64,000 nucleotides of DNA from Adiantum capillus-veneris (GCA_014529385.2 CM043956.1:60709120-60773119), one strand, 5' to 3'; counted from the first letter of the stretch, positions 32,589 through 44,631 are shown. Notes: generated from the letters alone by a model not told the origin. Numbers and translations are program-made.

Positions 32589-32806
32589 GTTTCACACATG
32601 CACTCACCTTATAACGATACAAATTTTAACATAAAAAGTACATATTGAGTTGATGTGGTCATGTAAGGATATAGGGAGTAGCGTCTTGTAAGGATATAGG
32701 GAGTAGCGTCTTCTATTCTAGTGTTGTTGTTGTTGACCACATCAACTCAATATGTACTTTTTATGTTAAAATTTGTATCGTTATAAGGTGAGTGCATGTG
32801 TGAAAC
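32589..32806. repeat. Perfect 73-bp inverted repeat with 72-bp loop
   Basis: 32589-32661 is the exact reverse complement of 32734-32806. The loop contains two copies of a 25-bp unit (TGTAAGGATATAGGGAGTAG...). The right arm lies in the decayed LINE copy B, read on the minus strand; the left arm is an inverted duplicate of it. Confidence 0.97.
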
Positions 32807-33877
32807 TATCCCATAATGGGACATCACATATGCTTGCACAAAAAATGGCTTGAGAACAATATGTTGCATAAGAGAAGAGTAATAAGGAGTTCCTAAAGGA
32901 GTCAGGTAGTTGGTAATCAATTTTAAGGCATTCACCGGAAATTTCTTGAATTGATGGAGAACATGGTGAAGAGAATGACAGTAGTTGTGTACTCTATGCC
33001 CACTCTCTGAGAGTTTCACAATGACTTCATATGTCTAATAACATGGTGGATTCATCTGATAGAGGATTGAATCATTTTTAACTTGTTTTCTACATATATT
33101 GGTGTATCATTACTTTGGCCACAAACTTAAAAAGTGATTTGAGATGTAGAAATGTTAAATATCATCAAGATCTTAGAAGTAATTTCAAGGTACAAGGCAA
33201 ACTTGATACATGTTAGGGTTAGCTCCCCAAATTATAAAATTACAGTGGTATTTGTACCATGAGATGCGACTAACTATGGGAAAATTTACAAAGCTACGAA
33301 TGGTAGGATAATCTATACAAATTCCCCATTTCTAACTCATAGGGAGATAGTATATCCTTAAGGGATTCACTAGTAGTACTAGGGAGACATCACCTACATG
33401 CACCAAGATTGGATTTTTTACCACTATATGTAGGACCCTCCTTTGCAAAATCTACCTTTTTCGCATTTTAAAACCCCCCTATTTGTACACTCATGTGCTA
33501 CAATACAGTAACCCTTAGTGAATATCTTCGCATAATATCAACATATTTTTCTGGATTAAATGAATAACCATGCTACCACTTTGAGTAACTTTAAGGGAAT
33601 GTACTTCTCCTCCTTACATGAAAGGCTCATTTCTTTACATAAGATTTTTTGCATTCATATCTCCAAAGACAATAACATCACATTTTCCTTTAAAATAAGT
33701 AATGTCCTTCTCTAAATCAAAAAATGGTTGATCTCTATCCATGGAAGCATAAAAAGGGGAATCATGATGAGGAACGTAGCAATCGGCTACAAAAATGGGT
33801 GCTCTTTTTGAAAGCATAATTTTCGGCTATACATATGTTTATGCTTTCCATCTTTTACAACTGATACAAAATCTTCC
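32740..33877 (-). mobile_element. Second LINE family, copy B, distal part (ORF2 endonuclease)
   Basis: The minus-strand frame at 33817-33635 contains FVADCYVPHHDSPFY and VIVFGDMNAKN, endonuclease motifs of LINE ORF2. Downstream sequence is decayed to about 32800. It is the continuation of 42864-44524: the flanks share CTTCC, and the frame runs across when the gypsy element and one CTTCC are discounted. Confidence 0.8.
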
Positions 33878-35424
33878 TATAACATCTAATGGCCTAGTAA
33901 CTTGTGTGTAGCGGAAAATAGCATGAACATAGTGAGCATTTCATTAGAATAGATTCCTAATGAGAATAACAAGAGTGATTGGGTAGAGAGAGCAACAAAA
34001 AGTATAACACCTAGTTAGATAGCATGAACAATACTTCAAAAGAGAGAGAAATAAAGCTTTTGACAACAATTGGCCGAATTTGCATGGAGCCGGTCCTCCC
34101 TCCAAAAGACTTTGTATTATGGTTTCTCCCATCAAGAGAGACATTTTACAAAACAATTTTTTGTGTTCCTTCAATACTAGCTAGTGCAATGAAGATGGAA
34201 ACTTCAAGCACTAAGCAAAACACTTATAAAACACAAGATCAATTCCCTCACGGTCTCAGACCCAAGACCTCACACCTTCGAAGATGGTGAGAGCTAGCGG
34301 GGTATGAGAGTAGATTGAGAGGAAGAAGTAGTCTTACAAGAAAGATGTACAGGTCCTCACTAATCACTCATATTAGCATAGCATAGCTTAGTAATTAGCA
34401 TGGTAGAGGAGGTGAGCATGCATTGAAGCTTGGCTCTTGGTTTGATTTGCATCACAAAGCCAAGAGTTGTTGGTGTAGGCCTCCCTTCTCACAAGTTTGG
34501 AGTAGGTAATAAGCTTTTCATTAAAGCTTGAGAAGGAGAGAGAGAGTCTTCTTACTCCACACATGGACTAGTGTGAGAGTGTATGCAATAATGCCTTGAG
34601 AAAATCATCCCCCTCTCTCTCTTGGTCGACCCCTCTTGCTATTTGCTCATGCTCACACCCTATTGGACCTCTCCAAGCTTAGCCAATGGAATTTCAAGAG
34701 CATAAGTGATAGCCTTCTGACATGTGTCCCCCTTTTCCCTTTTGTGAGAGCTTTAGGTAATTAATTAATGCAACTAAACTCTCATTGGACCCCTTTGTCA
34801 CTTGGCCGGTAGAAATCAGGCAAGCCATTGGGGTGTTGAATGCTCATTCGACCCCTTGGGAGACTATCCAATAGTCTTCTAGAGAGCTCCTATTGGTTAT
34901 TTTATTAAGTGTTTTTAAATTAGTTAAACTAGATTTACTCCAGCTTAATCTCATTGGTCCACCTCCATGGCCATCCAATAGGATTTGAGTACACCTTGTG
35001 GGCATTTGGGCTAGGGAATTGACATGTGTCCCTCATTCCCTTTGTGTAAAGGAGCTTATGTGTGTGTGTTTAAGTATGAAAATCCCCTACTTCTAGGACT
35101 CGCCCCCTCCTATGTAGGATTCTTTGAAGATTTTTTGAGCACACACAAAGCATCCAATTTTTCTAGTGTTTGACATTTGGACATAACCTTTGAATTTTGG
35201 AACCTTAGCATTTTGGAAGTCTTAATGGGCTGAACCTTAGGGTCTTTAAATCCCATTGTTGCACCTTGCTCTTTTGCAGATGCCCCCCCTTTGGATCCCT
35301 ACTGTGGCTTGTCTGCCAACTTAACCAATATTCTAGCTTTTTCTCCCTTGGCACTTCCCATATTAAATGATCAGTTTAACAAGAGAAAATCATTTAGAAG
35401 AATTAGATATTAGTTATTATGACA
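33878..35424 (-). repeat. Chromovirus 3' LTR
   Basis: 1547 bp, homologous to 41117-42863. On the minus strand it begins TGTCATAATAAC; its last bases read ...TTATA instead of ...TTACA, a decayed end. Confidence 0.9.
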
Positions 35425-35819
35425 TTACTTCTCTCTTGAAATCATAGTCGTCCTCGACTATGGGATAGAGAAGATAAAGCATATTCATTAGTCCTTTTTC
35501 TAGCAGGTAGAGGATCCCTATGTTACCCTACGACATCGTTCTAGAATGGATGACTAATCCATTTGGCGCTTGAGAGCCTAAGCTACTGCAAGCATGTCTG
35601 CACATTAGTCCTATCAATCTTCCATAGTAGAGTGGCAAGCTCTACTTGGTGTTCGGGAGACGTCATCTCCGCAAACTTGATCAAGCATGCATACTACTTC
35701 CTTTTTGTGCACAATAAAGAAAAAGAGAGTCTTATAAGACAAAAACTTTGTTCATTTTAAACATTTGTACATTTGCTTACTCTAGGACAGCATTGTAAGC
35801 AGTGACAAGGTTTAAGTTA

Positions 35820-36120
35820 TCCTTTTATTGTATGCCTTGCATCCATCTAGCATCTTCAAAAGGATAATTCCTAAACTTAATAAGATATCGTCAGATAGTC
35901 TTACCGCCTCTTAGTACCTTGTCTTCATGTCGGAGGATGGACTCGGGCTGCAACACCTCTTCTTTGTCCTCGATCTCCGGTGGGTCTTCAATATATTTGG
36001 TTCTTGAGGTGGCTCTCCTTTGTAAGGCTTTAATAGGCTCACATGGAAATCATTGTGTATGAGCCAATGGCTAGGCAACTTGAGTTGATAGGCCATCTCA
36101 TTGATTGGCCTAAGAATCTG
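35820..36120 (-). pseudogene. Chromovirus integrase tail and chromodomain
   Basis: Minus strand: [18 protein letters not shown], then [18 protein letters not shown], a stop, and RYLIKFRNYPFEDARWM. The last two blocks match the chromodomain fold (aromatic residues and the W of the YLVKW..L..EDATWE pattern). In this family the domain guides integration toward particular chromatin. Confidence 0.8.
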
Positions 36121-36479
36121 GAAGGGACCATAGTACCTTTTTGCTAACTTAGCATAGTACTTTTGGTGTCCCGTAGGATTCTTGCCCGTCGTGTGACTTA
36201 ATCAAGCCTTGGGATATTTTAGTAAGACTCAATCATTTTCTTTAAAGGCTTGGACTCTTCTGTGCTTATCAGCACAGCAGCCTTTTGCCTTTCCTGTGAG
36301 ATAGAGATAGCATCCTTAATCTTTTGGAAATATTCTTGTAGGTCTCGGCTATACTCATCTGCAACGAAGATCTTCCCATGCACCTTAAGTAGTAAGGGAC
36401 TTTTTTATCTTTCCTCAATTACCTCAAAAGGTGCTTTTCCCGTGGAAGTATGTACACTGTTATTGTAGGCTCACTATAC

Positions 36480-37351
36480 TACGGGTAATTACTTCTCCCA
36501 TTGGGACCTTTGATCTACTTCCATTACATAGGCTTTTAGTATATCAGGAATTGTTAGGTTATCTATTTCACTTTGGCCATCCGTTTGTGGGTGATAGGCC
36601 GAAGAGAAGTTTAGCCTTGTCCCTAAATTCTCAAAGAGACCCTCCAGAAATTACTGGTCATTCTATAATCTCTATCTGACACCATGGACATTGGCAAGCC
36701 ATGGTACTTGAAGATTTGTGAAATGAAGAGGGTTGACATTTGATGGGCTTTGATAGTCTTTTTGACAGGTATAAAATGAGCTTGTTTATTGAACTTGTCT
36801 ACTATCGTCCATATTTCTGTATTCCCATGGATAGACTTAGGCAATCCAAAGATAAATCCATGGATATGCTCTCCCATGGTGAATTAGGGATTGGCAAAGG
36901 TTGAAGCAATCCAGGTTGCTTCCCTCTATCAAAACTTCATTTTTTGGCATACCACACATTTAGAAACATACTCTTGTATGTTTGCTTTCATGGTAGGCCG
37001 ATAGAAATATGTTTCAATCCCCTTTAGGGTAGACTGGGTCACTCTTTGCCCCGCATAAGGAGGAGCATGAGATTCATACATTACTTTCTCACGTAGTGAG
37101 TTAGTAACGCATAGTCTATTGCCATAGAGAAGATAACCATCTTGTAAAGTAAATGGTTCCTCTTTCTTCCCTAGTGCAAGGGCTGAAATCACATCTCTAA
37201 AATTGCATTCAATAGCATACTCATCTATCATTGAAGATAGATCATTGTGAGTTGTTATGGAAACCGCATTCACTATCGGTCGTCTTGAGAGTGCATCGTC
37301 TACTTGATTATGCTTGCCAGCAATGTGAGCAATATGAAAATGAAATTGCAA
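36480..37351 (-). pseudogene. Chromovirus integrase
   Basis: Minus strand: IAGKHNQVDDALSRR, then the N-terminal HHCC zinc region ending YVSKCVVCQKMK (36929-37351). The catalytic core follows at about 36877-36623: IFGLPKSIHGNTEIWTIVDK, FIPVKK, GLPMSMVSDRD. Stops interrupt the core and its end is poorly preserved. Confidence 0.85.
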
Positions 37352-37393
37352 AAGGAAATTTTCCCACCTTATTTGTTTGTCGGAGAGCTTGCT

Positions 37394-37640
37394 CTACGTC
37401 ATGAAGTACTTAAGACTTTGGTGATCCGTTTGCAGAATGAAAGGAGTCCCCAATAAATAGTGCCTCCATGAGTCTAAGGCATGTAGAACTGCGACGAGTT
37501 CCTTTTCATATATGCCTAGAGCTTGCTCAACAGGGTCGAGCCTTCGACTTTCATAAGCTATGGCGTGCCCTTCTTGGAGCAAAACAGATCCAAGGCAATC
37601 ACCACAAGCGTCACATTAGACCTAAAATGGCTTTGAGAGA
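37394..37640 (-). pseudogene. Chromovirus RNase H
   Basis: Minus strand: HAIAYESRRLDPVEQ, YEKELVAVLHALDSWRHYLL and FILQTDHQSLKYFMT, the gypsy RNase H pattern with the conserved E and D positions visible. It lies directly downstream of the RT. Confidence 0.85.
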
Positions 37641-38460
37641 TCCGGTAGTGTAAGCACAGGTTGAGAGATAAGCTTTTCTTTAAGATTTTTGAAAGCATTG
37701 TTATCCTTGGCAGACCATGTATACCTAACGTTTTTCTTTGTTAGGTCATGTAATGGTCCTGCAATTTGTGAGAACTTTTCTATGAAGCGTCTATAGTATG
37801 CACACATACCTATAAAGCTTCTTAGTTCATGAAGATTCCTTGGTTTATGCCATCCTTTTATTACCTCTAATTTTGATGGATCCATTTGGATGCCATCTTG
37901 AGAGATAATGTGACCTAATTAATGAATCTCTTGTAAGAAAAAATCACTTTTCTTTTAATTAACATAAAGTTTATTCTCTCTTAGAACTTGCAATATTACT
38001 TGGAGGTGTTGTTTGTGTTCGTCTAATGAATTAGAGTAGATGATGATATCATCAAAGAACACTCCAGTAAAGGTTCATTGAGGCCTGAATAGCTTCTCCA
38101 TCAAGCGGTTGAATGTGGTTGGTGCATTGGTCAAGCCAAAAGGCATGACAATATATTCGTAAAGACCAAACGTAGTGCGGAATGCAGTCTTTAGAATGTC
38201 TTGATCAACTATCCTTATTTGATGATAGCCACTTTTTAGGTCAATCCTATTGAAGTAGGTGGACCCTTGTAGCTTATCAAAAAAGTCCTCTACCCGTGGA
38301 ACGGGAAACCTATTCTTGATAGTGATCCTATTTAGTGCTCTATAGTCAACACACATACGATATGTGCTGTCTTTCTTTTGCACTAGTAGCACAGGAGAAC
38401 AAAATGGAGATGAGCTAGGCCTAACCATGCCTTCTCAAATAATTCATGCACTTACCACAC
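37640..38460 (-). pseudogene. Chromovirus reverse transcriptase
   Basis: Minus strand motifs in order: [56 protein letters not shown], then past one stop FFDDIIIYS (catalytic DD preserved, about 38040-38060). The thumb region LRSFIGMCAYYRRFI is at about 37790-37830. These are textbook Ty3/gypsy RT blocks; stops at about 38075 and 37920 break the frame. Confidence 0.9.
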
Positions 38461-38660
38461 AATCTCCTCTTGTTGAGCTTGAGAAACTCTATAAGGAGGT
38501 TTATTAGGTGGTGAACTTCCTGGAAGAACTTCAATTGCATGGTCATCATTGCCTCGTTTAGGAGGTAGCTCACAAGGGATGTCGTCAATAAAGACATCTT
38601 GAAACCCCTTTAGAAAATTGGATAACTCTAATTCCTTGTGAGTGTGTATATTTTCTTTTG

Positions 38661-39191
38661 CTAAACATTAGGTTCATTTTGAGAATCTTTAATAAAAATC
38701 ATGTACACAGAAATAGAGATCTTTATTGACTTATTAAAATCTTGTGTATATACAGTGGGTATGGTGTTACCCATTTTCTTAGCATCTATGTACATATCTT
38801 TTTCCTTGAACCTAAAGTAGATTTTCCTTTCAGGGAATTTAACACTGGCAGCCATGCGATCAAACCATGGTGCCCCTAGGATTACATCCTCATGCTTGAG
38901 AAGAGAGATAAAGAAGTCCTCTTTGTCCACATAGCTTTGAACATGGAGCCTCAATTTTCCGATTAAGGGAGTGACTCAAGCTTCTTGCCCCTTGAAAGCA
39001 CCGTCTGCGGGTAGAAAATCTCCCATCTCGTAAGCTTGTATGCCTAGCTTGGTGGCCAACTCTGTGGATATGAAACTGTGAGTAGAACCAGGGTCAAAGA
39101 GAATAAAAGCATCATGTTCTCTTACCTTTTCCCAAGCATGGCATAGAGGAGATCCTTTGTGGTGAGTTTCCTCCTCTTGGATTTCGACCAA
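38661..39191 (-). pseudogene. Chromovirus aspartic protease
   Basis: Minus strand FILFDPGSTHSFIS at about 39055-39100 corresponds to the DSG active-site loop, with Pro in place of Ser. DVILGAPWFDRM at about 38860-38900 is the second conserved block. A stop separates the two parts. Confidence 0.8.
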
Positions 39192-39199
39192 GGTAGCTC

Positions 39200-40725
39200 T
39201 AGGAGGATCATGGCGGGTGTTCTTTTGGAGACTAGTGCGGTACGCATGCCCTTGCTCGCCGCATTTGAAACATCGGTTATCCTTGTGATAATGCTCAAGC
39301 TCATTAGGAGAGAGTTTGTTTTTGCCTTTGTAAACTCCCTTCTCGTTAGCTTTGTTGGTATTGCCCTTAGGAGACTTTTGGACATTGTCCTTCCCCTTAG
39401 GCTCATTGGAACCCTTGTTTTTTGTGGGCTTAGAATTTCTTTTAGCCCCTGTTTGGAAATTGATTCAAGAAGCCACCATAGTATGGTGTATAACCGCCGA
39501 TATGGTGCGTGGCCTTTGGGATTTGACATACTCCGCCATTTTTTCAATTTAGACCGCACAAAATTGTTGCTTTTACTCTCCAAAATCCAACTTTTTGAAG
39601 AAGTGGCTTTGAGTTGTAGGTCTTAAAACTTGTCGACATATTTGTGAATGGATTCGTAGGGAGAGAGCTTCAAGCTTCGCCATTCGGTGAGTGCTTTGTC
39701 TTTGGCATCGGTGGCCAAAAACTGCTTCATAATGAAAGCTCTTAAAGCTTTCCATGCTCGTGGAGCTTCACCGTTGGCCCGTAGGCTAGACCACCATTGT
39801 CTGGCAGACTTTGGAAAGTGCATAGCTACATGGTGTAGCTTAGAGGACTCCTTGAAGCCCTCATCTCCAAACGCCGCATCGAACTGTTGGATAAAGGCCA
39901 AGACTTTGTCCGTAGCACCAAAGGTGCCATCGTAGGGAAGGAAAGAGATGCTCTTCCCTCCCTCTTTGAACTTCTTGAGCTTGGATGACCTCTTCCACGC
40001 GCCATAGGATTTCCTATGGCCTCTTCTTCTTTATGGTTCAAAAGTTGCACCATCACTTTCTTCAGAAGATGAAGAATTTGAGGAAGATGGAGAAGAGGGT
40101 GACCTCTTTCTCGCCTTTTTCTTGCCTTGATCTTCTTTGTCTGCACCATCACTCTCATAAGAGGAAGAGGATGAAGAAGATGGAGAAGAGGGTGTCTTCT
40201 TTCTCGCCTTTTTCTTCTCTTGCTTTTTAGCATCCCTCTTTGAATTATGGTGTGGAGAAGTGTGCGATGGTCTTCTCGTTTTGGAGGTGATGGAGAGCTT
40301 TTAGCCCGCCGTCTTCGTGGAGCCATCTTTGCCGAGGTGGCAGGAGGCTCACTTCTTTCTTGTTCCTTCGGTGGAGGCTCTTGAGTTCTCCTTTGAGAAG
40401 GAGATGCGTTCATCAAGAAGCAAATTTCTAAGTCCTTCGTATGGATCCTCTTCTTCTTCCCGAATCGGAGAGAGGCCTCTTTTGGAAGTCTCACAAGGAG
40501 GCTTCCTAGGTACTCTCTCGTCATGGTGGGGAGCTTGGAGAATCCCATGAGCACGAAGCTGTCATTGCACTTCACTTTGGAGGGATGGATTGCCCATAGC
40601 TTGTTGAAGCCTAGAAACAAGGTAGTTAACAAGCATAGGAGCATCATTAGTAGCCTGCTCATTATCAAAAACAAAGTTATCAACATTAATTTCACTCTCT
40701 TTACTATTGTCAGCCATTCTAACAA
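39200..40725 (-). pseudogene. Chromovirus gag
   Basis: Minus strand: a charged, serine- and lysine-rich N-terminal part with two similar KKARKR.PSSPSSS stretches (about 40080-40220). Then comes the retrotransposon gag core at 39901-39623 (FIQQFDAAFGDEGF, FPKSARQWWSSLR, SPYESIHKYVDKF). A degenerate zinc knuckle CFKCGEQGHAY with its last Cys lost lies at about 39260. Several frameshifts and stops. Confidence 0.85.
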
Positions 40726-41097
40726 CTTTTAGGTGTAAAATTTATAAAGCCCTAGTTGCTACTCCTCTTTACCCCTTTAGAAAAAGCACTCAAGCTACTG
40801 TACCCATGGCTCGAATACCATTAATTGCAAGGAATAGAAGAGAGGATTGTTCAACACCGAAACAGCACCGGCTCCTGTCAAGCTTCTAATAGCTCAATAG
40901 TGGTTAAGCCGTAGGCAAGCCCCGTAGGACTCCACTATTAAGACCATAGCTCTCGACGGTGATGCCCCGTTATCTGCACGAAGGCAAGTGCACTACAAGG
41001 CTGAAAAATCCCTATTCTACTTACTCAAATGCAATTATTAGTACCAACCATTTATAGCTAGCTTGAGGACCTCCCTTCTTGAGCAAGAAAAGAGAAA

Positions 41098-41116
41098 CCT
41101 TGTGCTCTAATACCAA
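41098..41116 (-). promoter_or_regulatory. Chromovirus primer-binding site
   Basis: Minus strand TGGTATTAGAGCACAAGG, beginning one base after the LTR end, similar to the initiator tRNA-Met site. Confidence 0.8.
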
Positions 41117-42863
41117 TGTAACATTTAATGGCCTAGTAACTTGTGTGGCAGAAAATAGCATGAACATATTGAGCATTTCATTAGAATAGATTCCTAATGA
41201 GAATAACAAGAGTGCTTGGGTGGAGAGAGCAGCAAAAAGTATAACACCTAGTTAGATAGCATGAACAATACTTCAAAAGAGAGAGATATTAAGCTATTGA
41301 CAACAATTGAGGACCCGATTTGCATGGAGCCGGTCCCCCCTCCAAAAGGCTTTGTATTGTGGTTTCCTCCTTCAAGAGAGACATTTTGCAAAACAATTTT
41401 TTGTGTTCCTTCAATACTAGCTAGTGCAATGAAGATAAAAACTTCAAGCACTAAGCAAAACACTCATAAAACACAACATCAATTCCCTCACAATCTCAGA
41501 CCCAAGACCTCACACACCTTCGCAGATGGTGAGAGCTAGGCGGGGTATGAGAGTAGATTGAGAGGAAGAAGGAGTAGTCTTATGAGAAAGATGTACATCT
41601 CCTCACATAATCACTCATATTAGCATAGCATAGCTTAGTAATTAGCATGGTAGAGGAGATGAGCATTCATTGAAGCTTGGCTCTTGGTTGGATTTGCATC
41701 ACAAAGCCAAGAGTTGTTGGTGTAGGCCTCCCTTCTCACAAGCTTGGAGTAGGTGATAAGCTTTCCATTAAAGCTTGATAAGGAGAGAAAGAGTCTTCTT
41801 ACTCCACACATGGACTAGTGTCAATGTGTATGCAATAAAGCTTTCCATTAAATCTTGATAAGGAGAGAAAGAGTCTTCTTACTCCACACATGGACTAGTG
41901 TCAATGTGTATGCAATAAAGCTTTCCATTAAAGCTTGATAAGGAGAGAAAGAGTCTTCTTACTCCACACATGGACTAGTGTCAATGTGTATGCAATAATA
42001 TGCCTTGAGAAAATCAGCCCCCTCTCTCTCTTGGTCGACCCCTCTTGCTATTTGCTCATGCTCACAGACTATTGGACCTCTCCGAGCTTAGCCAATGAAA
42101 TTTCAAGAGCATAAGTGATAGCCTTTTGACATGTGTCCCCCTTTCCCCTTTTGTGAGAGCTTTAGGTAATTAATTAATGCAACTAAACTCTCATTGGACC
42201 CCTTTGTCTCTTGGCCGGTAGAAATCAGGCAAGCCATTGGGCTATTGAATGCTCATTCGACCCCTTGGGAGACTGTCCAATAGTCTTCTAGAGAGCTTAA
42301 TTCCTATTGGTTCTTTTATTAAGTGTTTTAAAATTAGTTAAACTATATTTACTCTAGCCTAATTCTCATTGGTCCACCTCCATGGCCATCCAATAGGATT
42401 TGAGTACACCTTGTGGGCATTTGGGCTAGGGAACTGACATGTGTCCCTCATTCCCTTTGTGTAAAGGAGCTTATGTGTGTGTGTTTAAGTATGAAAATCC
42501 CCTACTTCCAGGACTCGCCCCCTCCTATGTAGGTTTCTTTGAAGATTTTTTGAGCACACACAAAGCATCCAATTTTCCTAGTGTTTAACCTTTGGACATA
42601 ACCTTTGAATTTTGGAATCTTAGCATTTTGGAAGTCTTAATGGGCTGAAGCTTAGGGTCTTTAAAGCCCATTGTTTCACCTTGATCTTTTGCAGATGGCC
42701 CCCCCTTTGGATCCCTATTTTCTCTCTTTTCGATCCCTACTGTGGCCGGTCTGCCAGCTTAACTAATATGCTAGCTTTTTCTCCCATGGCACTTCCCCAT
42801 ATTAAATGATCAATTTAACATGAGAAAATCATTTAGGAGAATTAGATTTTAGTTATTATGACA
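41117..42863 (-). repeat. Chromovirus 5' LTR
   Basis: 1747 bp. On the minus strand it begins TGTCATAATAAC and ends ...AATGTTACA. It is longer than its partner mainly because an 80-bp segment is present three times (41757-41998). Confidence 0.9.
41757..41998. repeat. 80-bp tandem triplication inside the 5' LTR
   Basis: CTTTCCATTAAAGCTTGATA recurs at 41761, 41841 and 41921 with near-identical 80-bp units. The 3' LTR has one copy. Confidence 0.95.
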
Positions 42864-43442
42864 CTTCCAAACCTTTCTTTACCATACATGTTGCTCCTCC
42901 TTGCCCTCTTTGTTTCTTGAGATTCTTTGACCACATTAATGAATGTACATTGTAATTCTCCAACCCGTTAACCTTTGTGTATCATGCTTTCAAGTTTCAA
43001 CAAGAAGTACAAGATTGGCTTTGCTTGTTAGTTCATCTATGCCAACTCCCACATTCCATGGGTATCCATTGCAATTTGAAAAGCCTACTTTCAATTTTAA
43101 CTCGGCCTCATAGGCCGCGCATTCCTATTTGCTTGATAGACTTGCCTCCTCCTTGGGCACTTTTATGCCTTGCGATAAATATTTTGTTTCTTAATAGTGA
43201 GATCTTCATATACAAAATATTTTGTATCCCTCAAATAGATCCAGCTACTATTAAGGATAATCTTTTGTTTAGTCTCAATCGGCATGGTGCATACAATTGG
43301 CCGTTCTCCTGAGCAAAGATCTCCTTGCTTGCCCACTCTATGTGCTCTGTAAACTAGAACTCCTGACATATCAAAGTGAGTTTTGAAGAAGTCTTTGATA
43401 ACAATGGAAAGAGAAGGAGGTGTCTAGCTTCTCTTTAAGAAT

Positions 43443-43907
43443 TCAACAAATAACAATGTTCTTGGAGTGTCCCTTCTGTTCCTTCAACTCTTGTACATCC
43501 ACATTCACAACATTTGTTGTTTGAGCCATAGCTTGCATGAGGGAGGAATTAGAAACCACATTGTTACCACCATATACGTCAGTCCAAGACTTATTTGTGC
43601 ATACATGTTTCATGTCATATACATCCTTGCTCATGGTGTCAAATTTCTCCTCTTTCAATACATGGTCATGCTCTACTTTGCTAATGCGCTCCTTCAAAGC
43701 ATTCAAGTCCACAAGAGAGCATTTACATTCCTTGACTTCCTCTTGAAGTTGCATCAAACGTGTTGTTTGCATCTCCAATCTCTTCTTGAGATTCTCATTC
43801 TCAACCACAAGAACGCTTAATGTGCCATTCTCCATTGCAAGTGCCCGTAAGTCTTCACCTTGTTTGTTTACGGTCTCTTGCAACGATACCAAGTATGCCA
43901 TGATCAT
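43443..43907 (-). pseudogene. LINE ORF1 (coiled-coil type), copy B
   Basis: It starts [15 protein letters not shown] and has heptad-like segments rich in L, E and K (ENENLKKRLEMQTTRLMQLQEE, DLNALKERISKVEHD), suggesting a coiled coil as in L1 ORF1 proteins. It ends at 154 codons, but homology with copy A continues past the stop. No knuckle was seen. Confidence 0.65.
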
Positions 43908-44256
43908 GGCTTACGATGTCATTGGTTGAGTGGTTGTGTTGCTATTTCCACACTTAGGAGATTTTGGACCATTTTCTATAATGGTTGTGGACCTAGTTGA
44001 AGAAGAAGAACCCTTGTGAGTTCCTGAAGTCATTGTATGTAAAATAAGAGATGAGAGTCAAATTTTTCAAGCCTATTCACTTCAAAAATGCTACAGCAAA
44101 AAAGCCTTCCATAACTCTGAATTTTTTTGTTTTTACATCAAAGCATAGAGGGAATCATGCTCTACAATTGAGTCCATAGATCACCCAAATTGGAGTTTGG
44201 ATGAAGAAGTTATGATCGAAAGAGTGAATTGTTGTCTACTAGGTCAAAAACAGTTG

Positions 44257-44259
<3 letters not shown>

Positions 44260-44353
<94 letters not shown>
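44260..44353 (-). repeat. (GA)46 microsatellite, inner leader unit
   Basis: CT-tract on the element strand, heading the ORF1-proximal leader unit of LINE copy B. Confidence 0.95.
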
Positions 44354-44354
<1 letters not shown>

Positions 44355-44461
44355 CATCGTGCTCTACAATTGAGTCCATAGATCACCCAAATTGGAGTTT
44401 GGATGAAGAAGTTATGATCGAAAGAGTGAATTGTTGTCTACTAGGTCAAAAACAATTGCAC

Positions 44462-44462
<1 letters not shown>

Positions 44463-44524
<62 letters not shown>
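44463..44524 (-). repeat. (GA)31 microsatellite, outer leader unit
   Basis: CT-tract on the element strand, heading the second leader unit. Confidence 0.95.
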
Positions 44525-44526
<2 letters not shown>

Positions 44527-44631
44527 TTGAGGAAGAGTCGGAGGGCCACAAAGGATGGCAAGTCAAAATCAAGTGGCGATCGCTTTTCAGCTTCACTATA
44601 GTCCCCTCATACTGTTGATTATGGAAAAAAG

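Larger units (their letters stand above)
33878..42863 (-). mobile_element. Complete but decayed Ty3/gypsy chromovirus
   Basis: About 9.0 kb, with 5-bp target duplication CTTCC at 33873-33877 and 42864-42868. On the minus strand it runs 5' LTR 42863-41117, PBS at 41116-41098, gag, protease, RT, RNase H, integrase, chromodomain, a purine-rich tract (AAGAGAGAAGTAA) and 3' LTR 35424-33878. Gene order and the chromodomain place it with plant chromoviruses. Stops and frameshifts occur in every domain. The two LTRs differ by many substitutions and indels, so the insertion is not recent. Confidence 0.92.
42864..44524 (-). mobile_element. Second LINE family, copy B, 5' part
   Basis: Minus strand: two (CT)n-headed leader units (44524-44355 and 44353-44050), ORF1 (43907-43443), a region with SSWIYLRDTKYFVYED, and ORF2 start sequence NCNGYPWN and VLLVET at about 43040-43100. 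It reaches 42864, where the chromovirus interrupts it, and it resumes at 33877. Homologous to 16161-17373. Confidence 0.85.

Noticed and set aside
39159-39626. 155-codon plus-strand frame
   Set aside because: Antisense shadow of the chromovirus gag/protease region, whose motifs are on the minus strand.
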